From Saccharomonospora piscinae (GTDB lineage: Bacteria > Actinomycetota > Actinomycetes > Mycobacteriales > Pseudonocardiaceae), in assembly GCF_005862235.1 (NCBI RefSeq), contig NZ_VCEK01000003.1, positions 447,547 through 511,546 on the forward strand: a stretch of DNA of 64,000 bases, read 5' to 3'. Below, piece after piece: positions 18,123-26,248 of the stretch. Each line of letters starts with the position of its first letter. Position 1 is the stretch's first letter. The position numbers and the translations under genes are program-made. Below the pieces are notes generated by a model, which saw nothing but the letters and a program-made list of their open reading frames with translations, ran no database searches and was not told where the DNA came from.

Positions 18123-19898
18123 TCAGTCCTTGACCGGAGCGACGCGGCCTTCCTCCCACGCGCGCCTGCGCTCGGCCTGCAGCACCGGGTCGGCGACCGG
18201 TGCCGCCGAGAGCAGGCGCTTGGTGTAGTCCTGTTGCGGCGCGTGCAGCACCTGCTCCCGCGTGCCGACCTCGACGAGTTTGCCGCGCTGCATCACGGCG
18301 ACCCGGTCGGCGAGCAGGTCGACCACCGCGAGGTCGTGGCTGATGAACAGGCAGGCGAACCGCAGGTGTTGTTGCAGGTCCAGGAACAGATCCAGCACGC
18401 GGGCCTGCACCGACACGTCCAGTGCCGACGTCGGCTCGTCGGCGATCAGCAGCTTCGGCTCCAACGCCAGCGCGCGGGCGATGGCGACGCGCTGCCGCTG
18501 CCCGCCGGAGAGCTCGTGCGGGTAACGGTTGCGGTAGTGGCCCGACAGCTGCACCTTGTCGAGCAGGTCGGTCACGCGGTCGGTGAGCTGCTTACCCGCC
18601 AGGATCTTGTGCAGCACCAGCGGCTCGGCGACGGACTCACCGATCGTCATCTTCGGGTCCAGAGTGGACGCCGGGTCCTGGAAGACGATGGAGAAGTAGC
18701 GGCGCAACGGCCGCAGCTTCTTGTACGACATCGAGGTGATGTCGCTGCCCGCGATCGACACGCTGCCCGAGGTGGGCTTCAGCAGGCGGATCGCGCACCG
18801 GCCCACCGTCGACTTGCCGGAACCCGACTCGCCGACGAGGCCCAGGATCTCGCCACGCTGGATCTCCAGCGACACGTTGTTGACCGCCTTGACCTTGCCC
18901 TGCTTGCCCCTGCCGGGGAACTCCAGCACGAGGTCCTTGATGGCCAGCGCGGGGGCGTTGTGGTCGAGCCGCGGCGCGAGTTCCTCGTGGGCCTTGCGCA
19001 GCGCCTCGTCGGTCTTCGACTCCTCGACGGTGGCGCGCGGCGAGTCCTCCAGCAGTCGCTGTCCCTCGGGCCGCTGCCCGAGCACGGGAACGGCCGCGAG
19101 CAGTCGCTTGGTGTAGTCCTGCCGCGGATTCTCGAACAGTTCGTGTACCGGCGCCTGCTCCACGATCTCGCCCTGATACATCACGACCACCCGGTCGGCC
19201 AGGTCGGCCACGACGCCCATGTCGTGTGTGATCAGCACGATCGCGGTGTTGAGCCGGTCCCGCAGTTCTCGCAGCAGCGCCAGAATCTCGGCCTGCACCG
19301 TGACATCGAGCGCCGTGGTGGGCTCGTCGGCGATGATGACCTTGGGGTCGCACGCGATCGCGATGGCGATGACCACCCGCTGCCGCAGACCGCCCGAGAG
19401 CTGGTGCGGGTACTGCTTGAATCGCTTGGCCGGGTCGGGAATGCCGACGAGTTCGAGCAGCTCCACGGCACGCGCGTCGGCGGCCTGCTTGGAGATGTCC
19501 TGGTGCGCCCTCAGTGCTTCCCGGACCTGCCAGCCGACGGTGTACATCGGGTTCAGGGCCGTCATGGGCTCCTGGAAGATCATGGCAACGTCGTTGCCGC
19601 GGTGCTTGCGCAGCTGCTTGGTCGTCATCCCGCTCAGGTCGGTGCCGCCGAGCGTGCGACCGCCATCGATCTTCGCGGTCTTGGGCAGCAGCCCCGGAAC
19701 CGACATCGAGGTGACGGACTTGCCCGACCCGGACTCCCCGACGATCGCCAGAATCTCACCGGGCGCGACGTCGAATCCGATGCCCTTGACCGCTTCGACG
19801 ACGCCGTCCTCGGTCGAGAAGGTGATCTTCAGATCCGAAATGGACAGCACGGATTCCGACGTGTCCGCCGAGTTCGGCGATGCTGCTTCTACGCTCAC
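18123..19898 (-). CDS. dppD: Fused dipeptide ABC transporter ATPase (DppD-DppF)
   Basis: One chain of 591 residues with two complete oligopeptide-type ATPase domains, replacing the separate DppD and DppF of enterobacteria, as in mycobacterial DppD. Domain 1 has Walker A GESGSGKS at residues 54-61, signature LSGGLRQRVVIAIA and Walker B VIIADEPTTALD. Domain 2 has GESGSGKSTVGR, LSGGQRQRVAIARA and LLIADEPTSALD. A charged linker joins them. The GTG at 19898 with GAAGGG upstream is chosen because the family begins shortly before SVLSISDLKITF. It faces dppBC tail-to-tail, so the transporter is split between two convergent units. Confidence 0.9.
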   Translation of the reverse strand: MSVEAASPNSADTSESVLSISDLKITFSTEDGVVEAVKGIGFDVAPGEILAIVGESGSGKSVTSMSVPGLLPKTAKIDGGRTLGGTDLSGMTTKQLRKHRGNDVAMIFQEPMTALNPMYTVGWQVREALRAHQDISKQAADARAVELLELVGIPDPAKRFKQYPHQLSGGLRQRVVIAIAIACDPKVIIADEPTTALDVTVQAEILALLRELRDRLNTAIVLITHDMGVVADLADRVVVMYQGEIVEQAPVHELFENPRQDYTKRLLAAVPVLGQRPEGQRLLEDSPRATVEESKTDEALRKAHEELAPRLDHNAPALAIKDLVLEFPGRGKQGKVKAVNNVSLEIQRGEILGLVGESGSGKSTVGRCAIRLLKPTSGSVSIAGSDITSMSYKKLRPLRRYFSIVFQDPASTLDPKMTIGESVAEPLVLHKILAGKQLTDRVTDLLDKVQLSGHYRNRYPHELSGGQRQRVAIARALALEPKLLIADEPTSALDVSVQARVLDLFLDLQQHLRFACLFISHDLAVVDLLADRVAVMQRGKLVEVGTREQVLHAPQQDYTKRLLSAAPVADPVLQAERRRAWEEGRVAPVKD

Positions 19899-20003
19899 CA
19901 GAAGCCCTTCGTGAGGGAGTTTGGGGATGTCACGACGATGTGTGGTTGTGACTCGGCGCGAGGATAGTGGAGATGCGCCGGTGTGGGGACGGTACGAACG
20001 AAC

Positions 20004-20009
20004 TAATCT
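20004..20009 (+). promoter_or_regulatory. Candidate -10 element of a leaderless mshB transcript
   Basis: TAATCT lies 6 bases before the mshB GTG, the spacing expected when transcription starts at the start codon. There is no Shine-Dalgarno, and no convincing -35 element. Confidence 0.4.
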
Positions 20010-20015
20010 TAAGTT

Positions 20016-20843
20016 GTGACCTCGGTAGATGGCCGCAGGGTGTTGTTCGTTCACGCACACCCCGACGACGAGAGCATCACGACGGGCGGCACCATTGCCC
20101 GCTACGCGGCCGAGGGGGCGGATGTCACAGTCGTGACCTGCACTCTCGGTGAGGAGGGTGAGATCATTCCGCCCGAGCTCGACCAGCTCGGCGCGTGGGC
20201 CGCCGACCAGCTCGGCGGCTACCGGATCGGCGAACTCGCGGCGGCGGGCACGGCCCTGGGCTGGTCCGGGCACCGTTTCCTGGGCGGGGCGGGCCGCTGG
20301 CGCGACTCGGGCATGGCCGGGGTGGCCGCCAACGACCATCCGCGTGCGCTCGTGCGCGGAGCGTTGTCCGAACAGGTGGATCAGTTGCTGACGGTGTTCG
20401 ACGAAGTGCGCCCCGAGGTGGTCGTGACCTACGACGCCCACGGCGGCTACGGGCATCCCGACCACATCCGCGCTCACGAGATCGCGACGGCGGCGGTGCG
20501 GCGGGCTCCGGCCGTCCGCAGGCTGTTCCACACGGTCGCCTCGGCGCGGGCGACGGCACTGGGGCTCGCGGAGCTGCGCGAGCGGGAGATCCCGTTCCGG
20601 GTTCCCGACGACACCGAGTTGCCGGCCACACCGGACTCCGAGATCACCACGCGCGTGGACATCGGTGCGTACCGAGACGCGAAGTTCGCGGCGCTGGCCG
20701 CGCATCGCACTCAGGTGACGGTGGGGCCGGACTGCTTCGCGCTGTCGAACGACCTCGCCCAGCCCGTGAGCGACACCGAATACTACGTGCTCGTCCACGG
20801 CCAGGCGCCGGGCGCGGAGTCGGATCTGTTCGGGGGGTTGTGA
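20016..20843 (+). CDS. mshB: Mycothiol biosynthesis deacetylase MshB
   Basis: Zinc-dependent deacetylase that removes the acetyl group from GlcNAc-inositol in mycothiol synthesis. The 275-residue protein carries the metal site HAHPDDES at residues 13-20 and the second zinc histidine in GGYGHPDHIRAHE. GEEGEIIPPELDQL and GGAGRWRDSGM are further segments shared with mycobacterial MshB. The GTG at 20016 is the only in-frame start ahead of the motif. Its stop overlaps the start of a membrane protein, the same arrangement as Rv1170-Rv1171. The product links to sigR-rsrA at 58 kb, since mycothiol is the thiol buffer that RsrA/SigR monitors; that link is functional knowledge, not visible in the sequence. 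Confidence 0.9.
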   Translation: MTSVDGRRVLFVHAHPDDESITTGGTIARYAAEGADVTVVTCTLGEEGEIIPPELDQLGAWAADQLGGYRIGELAAAGTALGWSGHRFLGGAGRWRDSGMAGVAANDHPRALVRGALSEQVDQLLTVFDEVRPEVVVTYDAHGGYGHPDHIRAHEIATAAVRRAPAVRRLFHTVASARATALGLAELREREIPFRVPDDTELPATPDSEITTRVDIGAYRDAKFAALAAHRTQVTVGPDCFALSNDLAQPVSDTEYYVLVHGQAPGAESDLFGGL

Positions 20844-21310
20844 ACGTGGCGACCACGAGGTCCCCGCTGGCACCGCCGATCGAGGCCGTCGGAAGGCCGA
20901 AGCGGCTCGACTGGCCGATGCTGCTCCTGCTCGTCGTGGACGCCGTCCTGCTCGCGACGGTCGAGCTGTTCTACCTTCCGTTGCGGCTCGACGGGGTGGT
21001 GCTGCCGCAGGTGGGCGACGCGCCCTTTCCCCTCAGCGTGCTGGTGGCGGTGGTCACCACCCCGCTGCTGGTCCTGGCGGGGGAGCGGGTCGGCTCGCGC
21101 AGGCTCGGCATGGTTCCGCTGCTGGTGTGGCTGGTGACGTTGCTGGTGCTCGGGGTCCAGGGGCCCGGCGGCGACACCGTGCTGCTGGTGGACTGGCGGG
21201 CGCTCCTGCTGCTCGCCGGGGGCGCGCTGCCCGCCGCGGTGGTGCTGGGCGGCTCGCTCGCCAGGACGGCCGCGTCCGGGGCCGGGGGTCCGGTCACCGC
21301 CAGAACATGA
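20840..21310 (+). CDS. Conserved membrane protein downstream of mshB
   Basis: Small integral membrane protein, about 156 residues with four hydrophobic segments (for example MLLLLVVDAVLLATVELFYL). The GTG at 20840 overlaps the mshB stop by 4 bases; a second GTG at 20846 is possible. It corresponds in position to Rv1171, the membrane protein next to mshB in mycobacteria. No catalytic motif is seen and the function is unknown. Its last 17 bases overlap the end of the convergent protease gene. Confidence 0.7.
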   Translation: MNVATTRSPLAPPIEAVGRPKRLDWPMLLLLVVDAVLLATVELFYLPLRLDGVVLPQVGDAPFPLSVLVAVVTTPLLVLAGERVGSRRLGMVPLLVWLVTLLVLGVQGPGGDTVLLVDWRALLLLAGGALPAAVVLGGSLARTAASGAGGPVTART

Positions 21311-22121
21311 ACACGTACTGACCGACGGCCGCCGCGAACGAGTCGCCGCCCACCGCGGCGAACACGGAGTCGGTGAGCTGCCAGAGCACGGTGCTCACAC
21401 CCGGGACGCCGATGATCAGCGCGAACAGGATCAACGGAGCCCACGGCCGCGCCTTCGCGCCGAACTCCCGCGCCTTCGGCGACAGGTACGGCTCGATCGC
21501 GCCGAAGCCGTCCAGGCCCGGGACCGGCAGAATGTTGATGACGAACGCGAGGATCTGTAGCGAGGCGAGGTACGACAGGCCCGCGAGCAGGCCCAGCGGC
21601 ATCGACACGGTGGCCACGAGCGCGGTGAGCAGCACGCCGAGCGCGAGGTTGCTCAGCGGCCCCGCCAGCGAGACCCACGACGAGACCGACCTCGACCGCA
21701 GTGCCCAGCGGTTGATCCACACCGCGCCTCCGGGCAGCGGGATGCCGCCGACCGCGAGGATGATCAGTGGCAGCACCAGGGAGAGGACCGGGTCCGTGTA
21801 GCGGCGGATGTCCATCGAGAGGTAGCCCTTGGCCGCGACCTCGTGGTCGCCGCCCTTGTACGCGACGAGGGCGTGACCGAACTCGTGCAGGGTGAGCGAC
21901 ACGGCCCACCCGCCGATGACGAGCAGGAACATGCCGAGCGTGCCGAGTACGGGCCGATCGAGCAGCTCGTCCACCGACATCGTCGTGGTGAGCAGGCCGC
22001 CCGCGACGGTGATGCCGAGGAGCGCGTAGAAGAGCAGACTGGGGCGGACGACGGAGCGTTGCACGGGTCTCGGGTGTCCTCTCCGTTCACCCGAGGGGCG
22101 AACTTCGGCGAAACCGGTCAC
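21294..22121 (-). CDS. M50 site-2 protease family zinc metallopeptidase
   Basis: Multi-pass intramembrane metallopeptidase, 275 residues. The zinc motif HEFGH is at residues 79-83 within a membrane helix, and the second site NILPVPGLDG at about 197-206 supplies the aspartate ligand. About six hydrophobic segments surround them. No PDZ domain is present, so it belongs to the short SpoIVFB/Rv2625-type branch rather than the RseP/Rip1 branch. Substrates are probably membrane proteins such as anti-sigma factors, but none can be named. It is convergent with the mshB operon and its 3' end overlaps it. Confidence 0.85.
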   Translation of the reverse strand: MTGFAEVRPSGERRGHPRPVQRSVVRPSLLFYALLGITVAGGLLTTTMSVDELLDRPVLGTLGMFLLVIGGWAVSLTLHEFGHALVAYKGGDHEVAAKGYLSMDIRRYTDPVLSLVLPLIILAVGGIPLPGGAVWINRWALRSRSVSSWVSLAGPLSNLALGVLLTALVATVSMPLGLLAGLSYLASLQILAFVINILPVPGLDGFGAIEPYLSPKAREFGAKARPWAPLILFALIIGVPGVSTVLWQLTDSVFAAVGGDSFAAAVGQYVFMFWR

Positions 22122-22184
22122 TGCGCTGTCGGCGTGTCCACTTGCGCACGCCGCCGCAAGTATCCCCCAACCTTGTTACTCCGC

Positions 22185-22213
22185 TTGACCCGGCCGCACT
22201 ACACGGGTGTAAT
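22185..22213 (+). promoter_or_regulatory. Promoter of whiB2 with overlapping palindrome
   Basis: TTGACC at 22185-22190 and TGTAAT at 22208-22213 are spaced by 17 bases, a close housekeeping-type promoter. The perfect palindrome TACAC-GG-GTGTA (22200-22211) covers most of the -10 element, a natural operator position. The leader to the GTG start would be about 85 bases. Confidence 0.6.
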
Positions 22214-22305
22214 CACATTGATGTCATTTCGCTGTCTTAAAAGGGGGGCAGTGGGGGCATCCAGTACCGCCGGCCCTGGGAGTGCGTGAAAGCGAGGAGG
22301 CGGAC

Positions 22306-22632
22306 GTGCGGCTGGAGATCAGTGGAACAGCAGGTTGGGGGAACGTCGTGGAGTGGGGTGGACACCCGGAGGAGGAGCTGGGTGTGCTCACCGACCTCCT
22401 CGACGTCACGGACGAACAGGATTGGCAGGAGCGCGCCCTGTGCTCGCAGACCGATCCAGAGGCGTTCTTCCCGGAGAAGGGGGGCTCGACCCGGGAGGCC
22501 AAGCGGATCTGCCAGGTCTGTGAGGTGAAGGACGACTGTCTGGAGTACGCGCTCGCGCACGACGAGCGCTTCGGTATCTGGGGCGGTCTGTCCGAGCGGG
22601 AGCGGCGGAAGTTGAAGAAGCGCGCCGTGTGA
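22306..22632 (+). CDS. whiB2: WhiB-family Fe-S transcription factor WhiB2 (WhmD-like)
   Basis: Iron-sulfur regulator required for septation and sporulation or growth in actinobacteria. With the GTG at 22306 (AGGAGG five bases upstream) the protein has 108 residues; an in-frame start at 22282 would add eight residues. The four cluster cysteines are C46, C69, C72 and C78, in ALCSQTD, RICQVCEVKDDC. The G[VI]WGG turn is GIWGGLSE, followed by a basic tail RRKLKKRAV for DNA binding. It lies upstream of the mannose-phosphate block, as in mycobacteria (Rv3260c next to Rv3257c-Rv3255c), which supports the WhiB2 assignment. Confidence 0.85.
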   Translation: MRLEISGTAGWGNVVEWGGHPEEELGVLTDLLDVTDEQDWQERALCSQTDPEAFFPEKGGSTREAKRICQVCEVKDDCLEYALAHDERFGIWGGLSERERRKLKKRAV

Positions 22633-22693
22633 CCCGCGCGCGGGTCACTCGTTGGAGTGAGCGTCCGCCGATCATCTCCGACGTGGAGAGCAT

Positions 22694-25288
22694 GTGCCGT
22701 CCGCGCTCCTCCCCTCACCGGCCCGTGCCGTACCCGTCCTCGCCATCGTGGTGTGCCGCGCTGGACGCGGTGGGTCACCCTCGGTGATCAGGGCGTTGCG
22801 GCGCGGTTCGGTACGGCCCCGGCACGTGCTTGTGGTGACAGTGCCGCGCTCGGAGCCGCACTCGGAGCCGGAGGCGTCTCCCGGCGGTACGGACGACGCC
22901 GAGGGCTCCGACTGCTCCGACGGCTCCGAAGCGGTGGTCGCAGTCGCGGCCGGGACCGGTGACGCCGAGCTGGTGGCCCACGCGGTCCGGCACGCCCGGG
23001 CGCGCTGGGGCGATGTCGGCGACTGGCTGTGGCTGGTGCGCGACGACCGCGTGCCCGAGCCGGACTGTCTCGCGGCCCTGCTCAGGGTGGCCGGGCACGT
23101 CCCGTCGGCGACCGCCCTCGCACCCCGGCTCGGTACGGACTCGGATGCGGGCGCCCTGCTCGACGGCACGCTACTGGCCACGGCCACCTTCGACGCGGAG
23201 GGTGTCCCCGATCCGCAGCTCTGCGTTCCGGACGCGCGGATGCGGCGGTCCGCGTCCGCCTCGGGGGCGCATGAGGACACCGCGCCCGTGGCGTGGGTCG
23301 CGCCCGCCCTGCTGGGGGCCGCGCTCGCGGTGGTGGCACTCGTCGTCCACGCCGACCGACTGAGCCTTGACCTCGCCGGGGGCGCTCTGCTTCCCGTCGG
23401 CGACCTCGGTGCCGTCTGGGACGGCTACCTCGCCGCCTGGCACGGCGTCGCGGGCGGAACGGCGAGCGGCGCACCGGCGGCCCTGGCGGTGCTGGGTGTG
23501 CTGGGAGCGCCACTGGCGCCGCTCGGCGGTCCGCAGGCGCTGGTGGCATTGCTGCTCCTCTGCGGCGTGCCGTTGGCCGGGCTGTCGGCGTATGCGGCCG
23601 CCCGGCGCTTGAAGCCGCGGCGATGTCGCCGATGGTCCCGGGCCGCGCTCGCGGCGGCCTACGCCCTGCTCCCGCCGGCTACCGCCGCCGCGGCCCAGGG
23701 CCGGGTCGAGGTGGTGGTGGTCCACGTGCTGCTGCCCCTGCTGGTGGCCGGGATCGTCGCGGTGGCCCACGACGTGCCTCGCCCGCGCTGGCTGAGCATC
23801 AGCGCGGCCTGCGCGCTCGGAACGGCGGTGGGCGCATCGTTCGCCCCGCTCCTGCTGCTCGTGGTGCCCGCGGGCGCCGTCCTGCTCTTCCTCGTGGCGC
23901 CCCGCCCTGCCGCCGACCGTCCCCGTGCCAGAGCCGGGTCGCTCGCCGTCCTCGTCCTTGTGCCGCCCGCGCTGCTGCTGCCGTGGCTGCCCGCGCTGGT
24001 GCGCGGCCCCGCGCTCGTGCTGCACGGCGTCAACGGGCCTGCGACGGCCGAGCCGGGCGTCGTCGAACTGTTCGGGCTCGACCCGGGCGGGCCGGGAGCC
24101 GTTCCGGTGGGCGTCGTCGTGCTACTGGCCGCCGTGGTCGCGATGCTGATCCGGCCGTCGGCGCGCCTGCTGCTTCCGGGCGCGCTGGTGGCGCTGGGCA
24201 TCGTCAGCACCGCCGTCGTGAACTGGGTGGAGGTGACCCCGGCGCGGGGCGGGGAGCCGATGCCCGGCTTCGCGGGGGTGCCGCTGCTGATCGTGGGTAC
24301 GGGGCTGCTGTTGTGCGTGGGCCTGGCGATGTCGCCCACGTCCACGCCCACGTCCATGCCCATGCCCACGCCCTCCCTCCGCTCGGTGCCGGTGGCCCTG
24401 GGCCTGCTGGCGCTGCTGACCGGTGCGGTGTTCGCCGGGCAGGACGGCCCCCTGGGGCAGGCGCGGTTCCCGCTGCCGGGCGCGCTGCACGCGGAGCTGG
24501 CCGGCAGCGCGAGGGCGGTGCTCGTTCTCGGCGATCCGGATGTGGTGGGAGCCGCGCCCCGGCTGAGCACGGGACGGCCCCCGCGGTTCGGAGACGACGC
24601 GCTCGTCGCCACACCCGCCGCGGCCGCCCGGCTGGCCACGTGGCAGGAACAGCTCCGTTCCGGTTCGTCCGAGGCGGTCACCTCGGCGCTGACGTCGGCG
24701 GCGGCCTCGGGCGTCCTCGCGGTGGTGCTGCCCGAAGGTCACGACGGCCGTGAGCTCCGTGCGCGCGCCGGTGACCTCGTCGCCGAGGCTCCGCCCACCG
24801 GAGACGGGCGCGCGGTGCTACGGCTGACCCCGACCGCGGGAACGGCGACGCTGATCTCGTCGGAGCAGGCACGGCGGTCCGTGAGCGGCAGAACCCCCGA
24901 CCCGGAGCTGATGACGCCACCGGCCGCGGTGGCGGTGGACGCGGCCCCGCCGGACATCGGCGTGCGGGTCTCCGAGGGGCCCGAAGGGCGGTTGCTGGTC
25001 ATCGCGGCGGCGCACGAGCCGGGGTGGCGAGCCACGGTGGACGGGGAGCCCGCGCCGATCGTGCTCGCCTGGGATTCGCAGATAGCGGTCGCCGTGGGGC
25101 CGGAGACCGCCGAGGTGACGGTGGTGTTCGACCGGAACCGGCGCGACCTGCTGCTGCTCGGCCAGCTCGCGGTCGTGCTGTTCACCGTGCTGACGGCGGC
25201 GCCGTCGGTGCGGCGGGTGCGGGGGTCGTCAGCCGCCGTCGGCCGCCGTCAGCCACCGTCGATGATGTCCGGTTCCACACCCAGGTAG
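22694..25288 (+). CDS. Large membrane-bound family 2 glycosyltransferase-like protein
   Basis: An 864-residue protein. The N-terminal ~170 residues resemble a GT2 domain (VLAIVVCRAGRGGSPSVIRAL; GDWLWLVRDDRVPEPDCLAA) but are short compared with homologues, and most of the acceptor half is missing. About ten membrane helices follow, then an extracytoplasmic C-terminal region with VIAAAHEPGWRATVDGE and a final membrane segment. Similar proteins sit next to whiB2/fbiA in actinobacteria and may glycosylate envelope components. The GTG at 22694 has GGAGAG upstream. Its 3' end overlaps the convergent metallopeptidase-like gene by 40 bases. Confidence 0.7.
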   Translation: MPSALLPSPARAVPVLAIVVCRAGRGGSPSVIRALRRGSVRPRHVLVVTVPRSEPHSEPEASPGGTDDAEGSDCSDGSEAVVAVAAGTGDAELVAHAVRHARARWGDVGDWLWLVRDDRVPEPDCLAALLRVAGHVPSATALAPRLGTDSDAGALLDGTLLATATFDAEGVPDPQLCVPDARMRRSASASGAHEDTAPVAWVAPALLGAALAVVALVVHADRLSLDLAGGALLPVGDLGAVWDGYLAAWHGVAGGTASGAPAALAVLGVLGAPLAPLGGPQALVALLLLCGVPLAGLSAYAAARRLKPRRCRRWSRAALAAAYALLPPATAAAAQGRVEVVVVHVLLPLLVAGIVAVAHDVPRPRWLSISAACALGTAVGASFAPLLLLVVPAGAVLLFLVAPRPAADRPRARAGSLAVLVLVPPALLLPWLPALVRGPALVLHGVNGPATAEPGVVELFGLDPGGPGAVPVGVVVLLAAVVAMLIRPSARLLLPGALVALGIVSTAVVNWVEVTPARGGEPMPGFAGVPLLIVGTGLLLCVGLAMSPTSTPTSMPMPTPSLRSVPVALGLLALLTGAVFAGQDGPLGQARFPLPGALHAELAGSARAVLVLGDPDVVGAAPRLSTGRPPRFGDDALVATPAAAARLATWQEQLRSGSSEAVTSALTSAAASGVLAVVLPEGHDGRELRARAGDLVAEAPPTGDGRAVLRLTPTAGTATLISSEQARRSVSGRTPDPELMTPPAAVAVDAAPPDIGVRVSEGPEGRLLVIAAAHEPGWRATVDGEPAPIVLAWDSQIAVAVGPETAEVTVVFDRNRRDLLLLGQLAVVLFTVLTAAPSVRRVRGSSAAVGRRQPPSMMSGSTPR

Positions 25289-25710
25289 TTGGCCACCTGC
25301 TCCACGAGCACGTCGTGGACGAGTTCGGAAAGTTCGGTGGGCTCCTTGGCCCTGGCCTCCAGCGGGCGGCGGTAGAGCACGATCCGCGCCCGGGTGGGCA
25401 GCCCGTTGCGGTCGACGCCCGCGGGGACCAGGCGGGACAGCGGGACTCTCCCGTCGAGCAGGACACCGTCGACCTGCGCCGACGGGATCTCCATGCGGAC
25501 CTCGGGAACCTCGTCCACCGCCACGTCGAGTTCGGTCAGGTCGTGGCGCCACCGGGCCTCGATGGGCTCCAGGGCGTCCAGCACGAGCGAATCGAACTTC
25601 TCCGCCCTGCTCGACGCGGCGGGGACCGTGGACGGGAACAGCGGCCCCCGCAGACCACGGCCGTGCCGATCACGGCGGAACCGCTGCCGCTGTCGCGAGT
25701 CTCTCGCCAT
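25249..25710 (-). CDS. Metallopeptidase-family (DUF1025/zincin-like) protein with degenerate active site
   Basis: A 153-residue protein, counterpart of Rv3259 by position. It has the family core LPTRARIVLYRRPLEARAK and the C-terminal helix VHDVLVEQVANYLGVEPDII. In the typical family this helix carries HExxH; here the equivalent stretch is VEQVA (residues 136-140), so both zinc histidines are absent. I would not call it an active protease. The N-terminus is Arg/Asp-rich (RQRQRFRRDRHGRG). The start is ATG 25710 or GTG 25716. It is divergent from the DUF3499 gene across about 90 bases. Confidence 0.7.
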   Translation of the reverse strand: MARDSRQRQRFRRDRHGRGLRGPLFPSTVPAASSRAEKFDSLVLDALEPIEARWRHDLTELDVAVDEVPEVRMEIPSAQVDGVLLDGRVPLSRLVPAGVDRNGLPTRARIVLYRRPLEARAKEPTELSELVHDVLVEQVANYLGVEPDIIDGG

Positions 25711-25803
25711 AGCCACGTGAGGAAGCCTACGCCGCCGAGCCGTCAGCACGGTGTCGGTGTGTCGGCGGCACGCGATGCGACTCACAGGCTATGGTGAGCA
25801 ACT

Positions 25804-26169
25804 GTGCGGAGCGTGCGAAAGTGTTCGCGGACGGGTTGCCTCGAACCCGCTGTCGCGACGCTGACCTACGCCTACAGCGACTCCACCGCGGTGGTCGGTC
25901 CGCTGGCCACGGCGTCGGAGCCCCATTCGTACGACCTCTGCGAGGCTCATGCCCTGCGGCTCACAGCGCCCAAGGGCTGGGAGGTCGTCCGGCACGAGGG
26001 TGAGTTCGCCGAACCGGAACCCTCCAGTGACGAGCTGACGGCCCTGGCCGAGGCCGTGCGCGAAGCCGGTCGCACCGACCGTCCCGCGCCCCCCACCGAA
26101 TCCACGGACGAGCCCCGGACGGGGCAGGGCAGGCGGGGACACCTGCGAGTCCTGCCGGGCCGCACCTGA
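25804..26169 (+). CDS. DUF3499 family protein
   Basis: A 121-residue actinobacterial protein of unknown function, counterpart of Rv3258c. The N-terminus has RKCSRTGCLEPAVATLTYAY with two cysteines six residues apart, and a later pair in YDLCEAHALRL; together they could make a small zinc knuckle. The C-terminal half is polar and rich in Glu, Thr and Pro, with no fold evident. The GTG start at 25804 begins MRSVRKCSR. It is followed after about 80 bases by manB and is probably part of the mannose-phosphate block. Confidence 0.75.
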   Translation: MRSVRKCSRTGCLEPAVATLTYAYSDSTAVVGPLATASEPHSYDLCEAHALRLTAPKGWEVVRHEGEFAEPEPSSDELTALAEAVREAGRTDRPAPPTESTDEPRTGQGRRGHLRVLPGRT

Positions 26170-26248
26170 CCGTCCGGACGTGTCGGTAGGCTTCCCTGCG
26201 GGTATCGAGGCTTGCGAGAGCCTACATCGGAGACGATCGGGGAGAGGC

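Noticed and set aside
17946..19967. Open frame of 673 codons antisense to the fused dpp ATPase
   Set aside because: The opposite strand has both complete ATPase domains; this frame merely starts in the 21-bp repeats.
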